Shown: piece by piece, positions 22,798 to 31,091 of the stretch | Layout: each line of letters opens with the position of its first letter | Numbering within the stretch: position 1 is the stretch's first letter | DNA from: JAGIBJ01 sp032119595 | GTDB lineage: Bacteria > Actinomycetota > Thermoleophilia > Solirubrobacterales > Solirubrobacteraceae | Length of the DNA: 64,000 nucleotides | Assembly: GCA_032119595.1 (NCBI GenBank) | Contig: JAUMBQ010000001.1 | Span: 124,001-188,000, forward strand | Reading direction: 5' to 3' | Position numbers and translations under genes: made by a program | The notes under the pieces: model-generated | What the model was told of the DNA's origin: nothing | Databases searched by the model: none | Seen by the model: the letters and a program-made list of their open reading frames with translations, nothing else

Positions 22798-23922
22798 ATG
22801 GAGCGGCCCATCCTCGTGAACGCGAAAAGCGCGACGGTCGCGCGCATCACGATCGTGATCGTCTTCACTCTCGCGCTGATGACGGTGCTCTGGGAGCTGC
22901 GTGGCCCGATCATCTGGGTGCTGATCGCGGCACTGATCGCCACGGCCCTGTCGCGGCCGATCGATCGGCTGTCGAAGCGGATGCCTCGACCGCTCGCGAT
23001 CACCGCCGTCTATCTCGGGCTCGTGCTGATCCCCGTCGGACTCCTGTTGCTGGCGGTACCCCCGCTCATCGGCGAGGCGCAGAAGCTGATCGAGTCGCTC
23101 CCGGGACTCATCCAGGATCTACAGAACGCCCTGCTGAAGAACGACCAGCTCGCGAAACTCCTCAACGACTTCGATCCGCTTGATGCGCTCAAGGAGCAGG
23201 CGTCCTCGATCCCGAATCGCATCAGCGACGTGGCCGGAATCATCGGGTCGATCGGCCTCGGCGCCCTGAACTCGATCGTCGCCGGGCTCACGATTCTCAT
23301 TCTGAGCGTGTTCTTCGTCTCGTCGGGCGGCAAATCGATCCGTCGCGCCATCGATCTGTACGGCGGCGAACGCACGCCGTTGCTCCACCAGATCACCGAG
23401 CGCACGAGCAAGGCCATCGCCGCCTACTTCGCCGGCACGCTCCTGATCGCGCTCGTCGCCGGGATCGCGTCCTACACCGTGATGTCGATCTTGGGCATCC
23501 CGTACGCCGTCGCTTTGGCGGTTGTCTGCGGCACGGCGTCACTCATCCCCATGTTCGGCGCCACGATCGCCGCGGTCTTCGTCGGCATCATCGCCGCGCT
23601 CACCACGTCGCTCAGCGTGGTGCTGCTCTGGATCGGCTGGCAGGTCATCTACCAGCAGGTCGAGAACAATCTCGTCCAGCCGCAGATCCAGAAGCGCACC
23701 GTCAAGGTGCCGCCGGTCGCGACCGTGATCGGCGTGCTCTTCGGCAGCAGCCTACTTGGCGTCTTGGGTGCCGTCGTCGCGATCCCGGCGATCGCCGCCG
23801 CCATCGCCGTCGGCGAAGAACTCGCGGCGTGGAAGCGGGGCGCGGCCGCCGTTGCTGGCGGCGAGCGCTTCGACCACGCCAGCAAGGCGCGCGCCGCAGC
23901 GGCGGCCGCCGACGCCAGCTAA
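22798..23922 (+). CDS. AI-2E family transporter
   Basis: A 374-residue membrane protein of the PerM/AI-2E family. Two N-terminal spans (about 15-60) are followed by a third (about 68-90), an amphipathic loop rich in Leu/Asn (about 92-155), then a cluster of spans (about 160-330). It has the family's IPMFGATIAAV, QQVENNLVQPQI and GSSLLGVLGAVVAIP motifs. The members export various small molecules or ions; the substrate cannot be told. The Ala-rich C-terminus (about 340-374) is cytoplasmic. GAGACT is 7 bases before ATG 22798. Confidence 0.9.
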   Translation: MERPILVNAKSATVARITIVIVFTLALMTVLWELRGPIIWVLIAALIATALSRPIDRLSKRMPRPLAITAVYLGLVLIPVGLLLLAVPPLIGEAQKLIESLPGLIQDLQNALLKNDQLAKLLNDFDPLDALKEQASSIPNRISDVAGIIGSIGLGALNSIVAGLTILILSVFFVSSGGKSIRRAIDLYGGERTPLLHQITERTSKAIAAYFAGTLLIALVAGIASYTVMSILGIPYAVALAVVCGTASLIPMFGATIAAVFVGIIAALTTSLSVVLLWIGWQVIYQQVENNLVQPQIQKRTVKVPPVATVIGVLFGSSLLGVLGAVVAIPAIAAAIAVGEELAAWKRGAAAVAGGERFDHASKARAAAAAADAS

Positions 23923-23937
23923 CCGCGGCCTAAACGA

Positions 23938-23974
23938 CGTTGGGGCGCCCCGGCCTGGCCGGAGCGCCCCAACG
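23938..23974 (+). terminator. Terminator after the AI-2E gene
   Basis: CGTTGGGGCGC pairs with GCGCCCCAACG around an inner CCGGCC-T-GGCCGG helix: a long GC stem between convergent genes. Confidence 0.8.
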
Positions 23975-24037
23975 AGCAAGACGGTTCAGCGACTGAACCT
24001 CACTGGAACTGGTGGGGCAAAGGCGCCCCGGGTGCGC

Positions 24038-24259
24038 CTAGCGCGAGAGGAGCCCGCCGAGGGCGACGATGCCGCCTCCGAGCAGGAACCCGGCGGCCGC
24101 AGCGGCACCGGCGAACTGGGTGGGACGGCGACGCACGTGGCGCTTCCAGTCCGTGGCCTGCGAGACACCGACGGTGAGGTCGGTGACGGACTTCGCAAGA
24201 TCCTGGCGATGACTCTCGATGGAGGCACGGATCTCGTCGGGTGTGCGCTGAGCACTCAT
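24038..24259 (-). CDS. DUF3618 protein
   Basis: A 73-residue DUF3618 protein: RTPDEIRASIESHRQDLAKSV at the N-terminus, then a short linker, WKRHVRRRPTQF and one hydrophobic segment (about 50-70, AAAAAGFLLGGGIVALGG). It is probably a small membrane protein with a cytoplasmic coiled helix. ATG 24259 overlaps the stop of the upstream holin-family gene (ATGA), with AGGAGG as ribosome binding site. The gene order DUF3618 - holin family - anchored helper is common in actinobacteria; its function is not known. Confidence 0.88.
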   Translation of the reverse strand: MSAQRTPDEIRASIESHRQDLAKSVTDLTVGVSQATDWKRHVRRRPTQFAGAAAAAGFLLGGGIVALGGLLSR

Positions 24260-24660
24260 GCGTTCCTCCTGGCGTCGGAGACGGCTTCCTTGGTGAGCTT
24301 GGCCTCGGCGATCGCGAGTTCCGGGACCGGCGGCGCACCCTTCTTGAAGAGCCGCAGCGCGAACCAGCCCGCGAGCGCAGCGAGGATCACGTAGAGCAGA
24401 CCGGCGAGCAGGAATCCGAGGAAGATGCCTCCGCCCGTGAGCTCCCAGATGCCCCACGCCAGCGCGTTGCTGAAGAGGATGAACGCGAAGAAGAGGAAGA
24501 CGCCGGCAGCGGCGCCGACCCCAGCTCCCACGCCGAGGTTGCGGACCTTGCCGCCGACCTCGGCCTTGGCGAGCGCGATCTCCTCGGAGACGAGCGCCGA
24601 GACGCTCGTCGAGATGTTCTGAAGGGCCTGAGCGACCTGCGGTTCAGTATCAGCGGACAA
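24256..24660 (-). CDS. Phage-holin-superfamily membrane protein
   Basis: A 134-residue protein with an N-terminal amphipathic helix (LQNISTSVSALVSEEIALAKAEVGGK) and two long hydrophobic hairpin segments (about 48-75 and 80-110), matching the actinobacterial holin-X/3_6 superfamily found in many chromosomes. It is not evidence of a prophage. The start TTG 24660 overlaps the upstream gene; it is chosen because the conserved helix begins right after it. It is coupled to DUF3618 downstream. Confidence 0.85.
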   Translation of the reverse strand: MSADTEPQVAQALQNISTSVSALVSEEIALAKAEVGGKVRNLGVGAGVGAAAGVFLFFAFILFSNALAWGIWELTGGGIFLGFLLAGLLYVILAALAGWFALRLFKKGAPPVPELAIAEAKLTKEAVSDARRNA

Positions 24661-24895
24661 TGCGACGCACCACCATGGCAAGAGCGAATCCGATCGCGAA
24701 GGCGCCTCCGATGAGGGCCTCCGGGCGATCCTGAGCGAGACGCTCGATCTGAGCAACGACGTCGCCGCCGGTGGCGTCGGCGGGCGCGCCGGGCGGCGGA
24801 AGCTCCGGATCCACCGGAGCCTGCGCCTCGCCGACGGCCTCGAAGGCACCGGTCGGCTGCTCGTCGTCTGGCGTCTTGGGTGAGGGGTCGGTCAC
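24650..24895 (-). CDS. Small membrane-anchored protein of the DUF3618 cluster
   Basis: An 81-residue protein: acidic Pro-rich N-terminal half (TDPSPKTPDDEQPTG, PVDPELPPPGAPAD), a short helix AQIERLAQDRPEALI and one transmembrane segment (about 60-76) ending in VVRRIVR. The start GTG 24895 has an upstream AGGAG. An in-frame ATG at 24955 is possible. It heads the three-gene operon, and its last bases overlap the holin gene start. Confidence 0.7.
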   Translation of the reverse strand: MTDPSPKTPDDEQPTGAFEAVGEAQAPVDPELPPPGAPADATGGDVVAQIERLAQDRPEALIGGAFAIGFALAMVVRRIVR

Positions 24896-25074
24896 GAGAG
24901 GTTCGCTCCTGAAATGGTCGGCTGCGCCGGGCACGGCCGCCGCGCTGCCCGTCATCTAAGCAGACCCGGCGGCTGCGGCCGGGGTCCGCGGTGGTTCCTT
25001 CGTGCACAGCGAAAGCCGACCAGCGCTGACCGGCGCGTAGCTGACCGCACACCGGACCCTGTACGCGCCGTCGC

Positions 25075-25983
25075 TCAGCCGTGCAGGCCGTCCGTCGCCG
25101 GGCGCTCGTAGACGTCCGGGCGCCGGAGCGCCTGAACCGGAAGCGCTTCCCGGGCGGCGCCCACGAGGCCCAGATCCAGCTCGGCGATCACGATGGCTGG
25201 GCCGTCCGCCTCGGCCCGCGCCAGGACCCGCCCCCAGGGATCGACGATCATCGACTGCCCGCCTGAGCGCGACCCGTCGGGATGCTCGCCGCACTGGTTG
25301 GCCGCCACCACGAACGCTCCGAGTTCGATGGCGCGCGCCCGCACGAGGACTTCCCAGTGATCTTGCGTCGTGCGCTCCGTGAACGCCGCAGGCAGCGTGA
25401 TCACGTTCGCGCCGCCAGCAGCCAGCGCTCGGAAGAGGCCGGGGAAGCGCAGGTCGAAGCAGATCGCCATGCCGATCTCGTAGGCCGGGTCGGTCGCTAG
25501 CTGCGAGACCACCGGCTGGCGGCCGTGGCGCTCGGCGTCGGACTCTCGGTAGCGGCGCCCTGCGATATCGGCGTCGAAGAGGTGGACCTTGCGGTACACC
25601 GCGGCAACGCGCCCGTCGGGCGTGAAGTGCAGCGACGTGTTGTGCAGCCGCGCGTCGGCATCGCTGCCAGACGGTGTCGGTCCGTCGCCCGCAACGAGGC
25701 GCAATCCACCAATTCCGGCCGCACCGGAGCGCTCGCTGATCGACCCGGCCACGAGATCGATCGACAGCTCCTCCGCCAGCGCCCCGAGCTGGTCGACCAG
25801 CGGCCCGCTCAGCGGCTCGGCCACCGGCTCAAGGGCCGCAGCGTCGCCGATCGCCAGCCATTTTTCTGGGAGCACGACCAGCGTCGCGCCACGCTCGGCC
25901 GCCTCACGCACCGCAGCAACCGCGGCGCGGAGATTGGCGTCGGGGTCGGGCCCCGCAGAAAGTTGCACGGCAGCAGCCAGCAT
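25075..25983 (-). CDS. Carbon-nitrogen hydrolase (nitrilase superfamily)
   Basis: A 302-residue Nit-type amidase. The Glu-Lys-Cys triad is visible: Glu in VVLPEKW (about residue 42), Lys in YRKVHLFD (about 137) and Cys in AICFDLRFP (about 178). The sequence is nearest to the omega-amidase/Nit2-like branch (AAFTERTTQDHWEVLVRARAIE), which deaminates small amides such as deaminated glutathione or 2-oxoglutaramate; the exact substrate is inferred only loosely. TAGCGT 7 bases before ATG 25983 indicates a leaderless start. It is divergent from the HerA-like ATPase. Confidence 0.92.
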   Translation of the reverse strand: MLAAAVQLSAGPDPDANLRAAVAAVREAAERGATLVVLPEKWLAIGDAAALEPVAEPLSGPLVDQLGALAEELSIDLVAGSISERSGAAGIGGLRLVAGDGPTPSGSDADARLHNTSLHFTPDGRVAAVYRKVHLFDADIAGRRYRESDAERHGRQPVVSQLATDPAYEIGMAICFDLRFPGLFRALAAGGANVITLPAAFTERTTQDHWEVLVRARAIELGAFVVAANQCGEHPDGSRSGGQSMIVDPWGRVLARAEADGPAIVIAELDLGLVGAAREALPVQALRRPDVYERPATDGLHG

Positions 25984-26085
25984 CAGCCCGACGCTAGCGC
26001 GGCGGAGCTGTCCGAGCCACCCGAGCCCGGACACCGCCGGTCCAATTCCGTGCGAGCCCCACTCCCGGCGGTTACGTTCCACGGC

Positions 26086-27684
26086 ATGAGCGACTTCTCC
26101 GCCGACCTCGCTGCGGCCTACGCGACCGACCTCCCATCGATCGATCTCGGCCGCGCCGTCTACGCCGGAGCCGTCGTCCCCGAGGTCGCCGTGAAGCTCC
26201 CTCTGCGCATGGTCAACCGGCACGGCCTGATCGCGGGCGCGACCGGCACGGGCAAGACCAAGACGCTCCAGGGCATCGTCGAGCAGCTCTCGGCCCACGG
26301 CGTGCCGACCGTCGTCGCCGATGTGAAAGGCGACCTCTCGGGCCTGCGCGATCCGGGCGCCGCCGACGGCCCGGCCCCCGCCCGCATGGCCGACCTCGGC
26401 CTGCCGTTCGCGCCGACCGCGTTCCCGGTCGAGTTCTACGCGCTGGGCGGCATCGGCTCGGGCGTGCCGATCCGCGCGACCCTGTCCGACTTCGGCCCGC
26501 AGCTCCTAGCCAAGATTCTCCAGGCCAACGAGACGCAGGAGCAGAGCCTGCAGCTCGTCTTCCACTACGCGGATCAGAAGGGCCTTCCGCTCCTGGACCT
26601 CGGCGACCTGCGCGCCCTGCTCACGTTCCTGGACTCCGACGATGGCAAACCTGAACTCGCCGGCATCGGCGGCCTCGCGGGCCAAACCGTCGGCGTGCTG
26701 CTGCGGTCGCTCGTCGGCCTGGAGGTCGGCGGCGGGACGGAGTTCTTCGGGGAGCCGCAGCTCGACGTCGCCGACCTCATGCGTTTGGCACCGGACGGTC
26801 GCGGCATCATCTCCTGCCTCGAGCTGCCGGCCGTCCAGGACAAGCCGGCCCTGTTCTCCACCGCGCTCATGTGGCTGCTTGCCGAGCTGTTCGAGTCGCT
26901 CCCCGAGGTCGGCGATCTCGACAAGCCCAAGCTCGTGTTCTTCTTCGACGAGGCCCACCTCCTCTTCAAGGGTGCGACGCCTGCGTTTGTGGACTCCGTC
27001 GTGCAGACCGTCCGCTTGATCCGCTCCAAGGGCGTCGGCGTCTTCTTCATCACGCAGACTCCGAAGGACATTCCGGGCGACGTGCTCGGTCAGCTCGGCA
27101 ACCGCGTGCAGCACGCCCTGCGCGTGTTCACCCCGGACGACGAGGCGGCGCTCCGAGCGACGGTCAAGACCTACCCGAAGAGCGAGTTCTACGACGTCGG
27201 TGAACTCCTCATCACGGTCGGCACCGGCGAGGCCGCGATCACGCTGCTGAGCGCGAAGGGCACACCGACCCCGGTCGTTCACACGCGCATCCCGGCGCCG
27301 GCTTCGAAGATGGCGCCGACCGCAGATGTCGACGCGGCCGTCAACGCGTCGCCGCTCCTGCCGAAGTACGGCCCGCGCGTCGACGCCCAGAGCGCCCGGG
27401 AGATGCTGGCTGCCCGGCTCGAAGAGGCGCAGGCGCTGCAGCAGGCCGAGGCCGCGCAAAAGACCGAGGCCCGCAAGGAGAAGGTCGAGCAGGCCGCGGC
27501 CCCCAAGCCCGCGCCCGCCCCGGCCGCTCCCAGGCCCGCTCCGAAGGCTCAGCACAAGGAGGCCGCTGGCGCCGTCGCTGGCGGTGCCGCGGTCGTCGGC
27601 ACCTTCCTCAAATCCCGCGAGGGCCGGGCGCTCATGCGCGACGTCGGCCGCGGCGTCTTCGGGCTCCTCAAGAAGAAGCGCTGA
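26086..27684 (+). CDS. HerA/DUF853-type ATPase
   Basis: A 532-residue ATPase of the bacterial DUF853 (HerA-like helicase) family. Walker A GATGTGKT (51-58), Walker B LVFFFDEAH (about 282-290) and a later sensor region ITQTPKDIP. The family is hexameric and DNA-related; its role in bacteria is poorly known. The C-terminal ~100 residues are Ala/Gln/Lys coiled coil, a Pro-rich linker, and a small Gly/Ala segment before a basic end (LLKKKR). TACGTT 7 bases before ATG 26086 supports the start. Confidence 0.9.
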   Translation: MSDFSADLAAAYATDLPSIDLGRAVYAGAVVPEVAVKLPLRMVNRHGLIAGATGTGKTKTLQGIVEQLSAHGVPTVVADVKGDLSGLRDPGAADGPAPARMADLGLPFAPTAFPVEFYALGGIGSGVPIRATLSDFGPQLLAKILQANETQEQSLQLVFHYADQKGLPLLDLGDLRALLTFLDSDDGKPELAGIGGLAGQTVGVLLRSLVGLEVGGGTEFFGEPQLDVADLMRLAPDGRGIISCLELPAVQDKPALFSTALMWLLAELFESLPEVGDLDKPKLVFFFDEAHLLFKGATPAFVDSVVQTVRLIRSKGVGVFFITQTPKDIPGDVLGQLGNRVQHALRVFTPDDEAALRATVKTYPKSEFYDVGELLITVGTGEAAITLLSAKGTPTPVVHTRIPAPASKMAPTADVDAAVNASPLLPKYGPRVDAQSAREMLAARLEEAQALQQAEAAQKTEARKEKVEQAAAPKPAPAPAAPRPAPKAQHKEAAGAVAGGAAVVGTFLKSREGRALMRDVGRGVFGLLKKKR

Positions 27685-27867
27685 GCCGGACCAGCGGCCC
27701 ACGCGAGGTGGGTTCCCGGGCCGACGCCTACGCGTGCGTAGCAAGGGCGCGACCCCGCGGCACCTGGCCCGTTTAGAGTCCGCCCCGCTTGCCCATTGGC
27801 GTGCGCGCGTTCGCGCGCGCACCGCGAGGCCAGCGTCCCTTTCACCTCACGGATTCAGGAGCGTCTC

Positions 27868-28701
27868 ATGGGCGTACTCGACGACAAGGTCGCGATCATC
27901 ACCGGCTCGGCTCGTGGCATCGGCCGCGCGACCGCTGAGCTGCTTGCCTCGCACGGCGCGAAGATCGTCATCAACGATCTCGACGCGGACCTCGCGCAGC
28001 AGACCGCTTCCGAGATCGACGGCGAGACCGCGGTCTTCGGCGGCGACCTCACCAAGGGCGACGCGCCGGACCAGCTCATCAAGACCGCGATCGACGCCTG
28101 GGGCAAGATCGACATCATCGTCAACAACGCCGGCTACACGCTCGACGGCGCCGTCCACAAGATGACCGACGAGAACTGGCAGCGGATGCTCGACATCCAC
28201 CTGACCGTCCCGTTCAAGGTGATCCGCGCCGCCGCCCCGTACTACCGCGACACGGCCAAGCAGGACATCGCCGAGGGCCGCGAAGTCTTCCGCAAGATCA
28301 TCAACGTCTCCTCCACGTCCGGCGTCTTCGGCAACGCTGCGCAGGCCAACTACGCCGCTGGCAAGGCCGGCGTCGTCGGCCTCACCAAGTCCCTCGCCAA
28401 GGAATGGGGCATGTTCAAGGTCAACGTCAACGCGGTCGCTTACGGCTTCGTTGAGACGCGCCTCACCGCCTCCAAGGGCTCCGAAGGCACCACCGGCGCC
28501 GACGTCGGCGGCAAGACCGTCGACCTCGGCATGAGCGACATCGTTCGCCAGGGCGCCACCATGATGACCCCGCTCGGTCGCGGCGCCTCCCCGGAAGAAG
28601 CCGCCGGCGGCGTCTTCTTCCTCGCGTCCCCGTACTCGAACTTCGTCACCGGCCAGACGCTGCTCGTCTCCGGTGGCATGTTCGGCGGCATGACCGCCTA
28701 A
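27868..28701 (+). CDS. Short-chain dehydrogenase/reductase
   Basis: A 277-residue SDR, nearest to the FabG-like 3-oxoacyl reductase type. NAD(P)-binding TGSARGIG (about 13-20), NNAG (about 89-92), the catalytic Ser in INVSSTSG and YAAGK (Tyr/Lys, about 166-170) are all present. The Asp in VINDLDAD just after the second strand favours NAD(H). A longer than usual loop (YYRDTAKQDIAEGREVF) follows the fourth helix, a feature seen in some bacterial 3-oxoacyl-ACP reductase relatives. GGAG before ATG 27868 marks a leadered start. Likely in lipid or acyl-CoA metabolism. Confidence 0.92.
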   Translation: MGVLDDKVAIITGSARGIGRATAELLASHGAKIVINDLDADLAQQTASEIDGETAVFGGDLTKGDAPDQLIKTAIDAWGKIDIIVNNAGYTLDGAVHKMTDENWQRMLDIHLTVPFKVIRAAAPYYRDTAKQDIAEGREVFRKIINVSSTSGVFGNAAQANYAAGKAGVVGLTKSLAKEWGMFKVNVNAVAYGFVETRLTASKGSEGTTGADVGGKTVDLGMSDIVRQGATMMTPLGRGASPEEAAGGVFFLASPYSNFVTGQTLLVSGGMFGGMTA

Positions 28702-28718
28702 GGGCCATTCGGGGTTCC

Positions 28719-28833
28719 GGCCGGGGTGGGGGTGGCCCTCCCTCCGGTCGGAGTCTCGCCCGGTACATCTCCGACTTTGGTCTTAGGTGATTGGGCGAGA
28801 GCTCCCTGCGGGAGGGCCACCCCCACCCCGGCC
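28719..28833. repeat. 115-bp palindromic element, copy 2
   Basis: Perfect 24-bp inverted repeats (28719-28742, beginning GGCCGGGGTGGGGGTGGC, and 28810-28833) enclose 67 bases with an inner TCTCGCCC/GGGCGAGA pair. Length equals the copy at 10969-11083, and both ends share GG-CGGGG-GG-G-GG; both also carry GGAGTCT just inside the left arm. It lies 17 bases after an SDR gene. The rest of this gap (28834-29020) shows no gene; it is A/T-richer and leads into genes of unknown origin. Confidence 0.7.
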
Positions 28834-29020
28834 TGCTCGCCTCCGGCGCCTTTGGCGGTCATCCTGCCGAGCTTGCCGGCCGGAGGCTTCGGCTCCGTTC
28901 TATTGACCCTGAGTGGGTTCACTACGAGTTCATGTGAAGTTGATCGCTAGGTGGCGGGGATCTGACAGCGATAGCTGGCGGTTCGGCGGGATCCCTCCAC
29001 GAAAAGGCCCCAGAACTCTG

Positions 29021-29401
29021 TTAGATCGGCGAAGTTGCCGACCTGGGCGTCCGCGGCTCGCCGCGGAGTTGCACCACCAGTACGACCGCAAAGAGACCGA
29101 TGGCGGTTCCATAGCCGGAAATTCCAGCGGCGAAGGTAAGCGTAAGGGCGAGGGCGGTTGCTACCAACGGCAGCCAGGCCGGGGCGCCGTTACTCAAGGT
29201 CGGGTCAACGAGCTCCAAGCCCTCCGCCAGCACGGCGAACACCGTTACCGCGCTCACCATGACGATCCACGTTTCAGCGTTAGACGCCCCCAAGCTTAGG
29301 GCGATGAAGGCCGCTAGCCCGACCACCACTCCTACTCCGATGCCAGGCCCAAGCGGCCATGAACGTCGCCGCCGCTGTCTGAGATCCACCACGTCGACCA
29401 C
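29021..29401 (-). CDS. Small multi-pass membrane protein
   Basis: A 126-residue protein with a basic N-terminus (LRQRRRRSW) and three or four hydrophobic segments (about 19-40, 44-64, 75-93, 97-112), ending in an Arg/Thr/Ser tail. The start is GTG 29401, or GTG 29392, which has CATAGT 7 bases upstream. No family is recognised. With the next gene it occupies a stretch of less GC-rich DNA that could have been acquired. Confidence 0.55.
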   Translation of the reverse strand: MVDVVDLRQRRRRSWPLGPGIGVGVVVGLAAFIALSLGASNAETWIVMVSAVTVFAVLAEGLELVDPTLSNGAPAWLPLVATALALTLTFAAGISGYGTAIGLFAVVLVVQLRGEPRTPRSATSPI

Positions 29402-29572
29402 TATGACCCACCGGCGAGACTCGAGCGGACCGTCTCGATTCCTAGGAAGCGAGACGCCCCCGCGGCGGTGACAGCAATCTCCAAGTTCGCTGGGCGCGGG
29501 GCGGAAATCGACCTTCGCTCGACCTTATGGCTCGCTGGGGGAGCCCGAGGGCGAGGACACGGGCTGCTCCAC

Positions 29573-30805
29573 TCAGGTCTCGTCGGCCGCCGTTTCGCCC
29601 GGACCGTCGCCGACGGGCAATGCATCGTCGATGTAGGGCAGCACCTCGCCGCCCCAGCCTGCTTTCCAGCGCTCAAGCCGATCGGGACCGTTGCACTGTT
29701 TGATCGAGATCACCTTCTCCGCGAGGCCCTCGTCAACATCGGCGGCCCAGGCGACGAAGGCGGGAGTCTTGGTGATGCCCGGCAGATCGGTGTCTGACAG
29801 GCGGCGGGCCAGCGCCTCGGCCGCTGCGCGATACGGATCCTCTGGCTGCACCAGCGCGATCTCACGCATCATCGTCCCGCCGGCCTGGTCAGCGATAGGG
29901 ATCTCGATAGCGTTGAGGTCCCCGTCGAGGTACAGCGTCGAAATCGCGCCGTCTTCGCCGCTGCCCGCGTCCACCCGGTCCTCCTCCAATCCGACGGCCG
30001 CATTGAGATACAGGCGGCCCTGCGCGCTGTAGGAGACTGCCAATCCGTATGCCTCCGGCCGTCCCAGGAACTCGGTGTGGGCAACAGCGTCGGCTAGCGC
30101 TGCCAAGCAGCTCGTTGCCATCGCGTCGACGAGTTCGGCGATCCGCTCCGGGCGGGGTCGACCCGGCCGATCCCAGACGATCTCACCGTCGCGGGCGACG
30201 ATCTTCGCCAGACCGCCGTGGTCATGGACGACCTGCACGCGCCCGCCCATGTTGTACCGCTCGACGCTACAAATTTCCGTGAAACCAATCTCGTCGCTCT
30301 CCTCGATCGCGACGAGCCGGCCGGCGTCGTCGTAGACGTACGTTTCTTCTGACCGATCGCTGTCGACCCCCTCGTAGGTCGTCCGCGACGCGCGGCCTGA
30401 AGGGTCAAAGAATGTTCGGGCGACTCCCCCTTCCTTCAGCTCCACCTTGATCGTGCCGTCGGCCTCGCGAACAGCTACCTCGGCGGCTTCAGCGCCACTG
30501 TGGCGACTGACCTGCCGTCGCGCAACAGGCCCCCCGTCAGCGTCGAAGCCGGCCTCGGCCCAGTACTCCTGCCGCGCGAGCGTCTCGTCGTCGAGCGGCA
30601 CGTCGTAGCCCCCCAGGCGCTCCGTGATGAGCGGTTCGGCGCGATGGCCCAGCCAGCGCAGGCTGACGGGCACCCAGCGATCGACGCAGGCCTCGGCCGA
30701 GGCCTGGACCGGAGGAGTTGGCTGAGCGGATGCCGTCGGCTCGGGCTGTCGTGCCCTACCTCGCCCCCGGCTCACGACACCTAGGACAAAACCACGGACC
30801 GACAT
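29573..30805 (-). CDS. Unknown protein with RHS/YD-like motifs
   Basis: A 410-residue protein. Residues about 115-180 contain DPSGRASRTTYEG and TYVYDDAGRLVAI, which resemble the YD repeat of RHS/YD proteins, though only one or two repeats are present. The C-terminal half (about 225-410) is alpha/beta with Cys in ATSCLAAL and KQCNGPDRLERW and may be a separate domain. The N-terminus is basic then Pro/Gln-rich, without a clear signal peptide. TAGCGT 7 bases before ATG 30805 marks a leaderless start. No function is proposed. Confidence 0.6.
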   Translation of the reverse strand: MSVRGFVLGVVSRGRGRARQPEPTASAQPTPPVQASAEACVDRWVPVSLRWLGHRAEPLITERLGGYDVPLDDETLARQEYWAEAGFDADGGPVARRQVSRHSGAEAAEVAVREADGTIKVELKEGGVARTFFDPSGRASRTTYEGVDSDRSEETYVYDDAGRLVAIEESDEIGFTEICSVERYNMGGRVQVVHDHGGLAKIVARDGEIVWDRPGRPRPERIAELVDAMATSCLAALADAVAHTEFLGRPEAYGLAVSYSAQGRLYLNAAVGLEEDRVDAGSGEDGAISTLYLDGDLNAIEIPIADQAGGTMMREIALVQPEDPYRAAAEALARRLSDTDLPGITKTPAFVAWAADVDEGLAEKVISIKQCNGPDRLERWKAGWGGEVLPYIDDALPVGDGPGETAADET

Positions 30806-30865
30806 CGCTGCGACGCTACCGGAAGACGGGACCCTCAGATCACGCTTGGCGGCGTCACTTCAGCG

Positions 30866-31063
30866 CTACCAGCGCAGCATCGGCAGGGGCTTCAGCGGGT
30901 GCTTGGCGGCGTGCCGCGCGCCGGTTCTCACCAGGCTCAGGTGGAAACCTTCGAGCGGGTACTTCGCGCGCAGGTGGGCGTATTCGCCGGCGGGGATGCC
31001 TCGTTGGATGAGGCCGAGGGAGGCGTCGCAGAGGTCGGCTCGGCGGAAGGCCTCGACCCTCCG
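30866..31063 (-). pseudogene. Remnant of an HD-domain-type protein C-terminus
   Basis: Reading the minus strand in from about 31063 gives about 65 coding-like residues ending in a TAG at 30866-30868: RRVEAFRRADLCDASLGLIQ, then GIPAGEYAHLRAKYPLEGFH and a tail ending HPLKPLPMLRW. No start codon is available in this frame; it runs open back into plsC. The pattern, especially ADLCDASLGL..GIP and the end LPMLRW, resembles the C-terminal part of actinobacterial HD-domain hydrolases as remembered. It is best read as a truncated gene left downstream of plsC. A frameshifted plsC-linked product is less likely. Confidence 0.5.
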
Positions 31064-31091
31064 GTGGTCCGAACGCGAGCGGCGGGCGCCG

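Noticed and set aside
24256..24660. Prophage lysis holin
   Set aside because: The protein belongs to a holin superfamily common in actinobacterial chromosomes and sits in a conserved DUF3618 operon.
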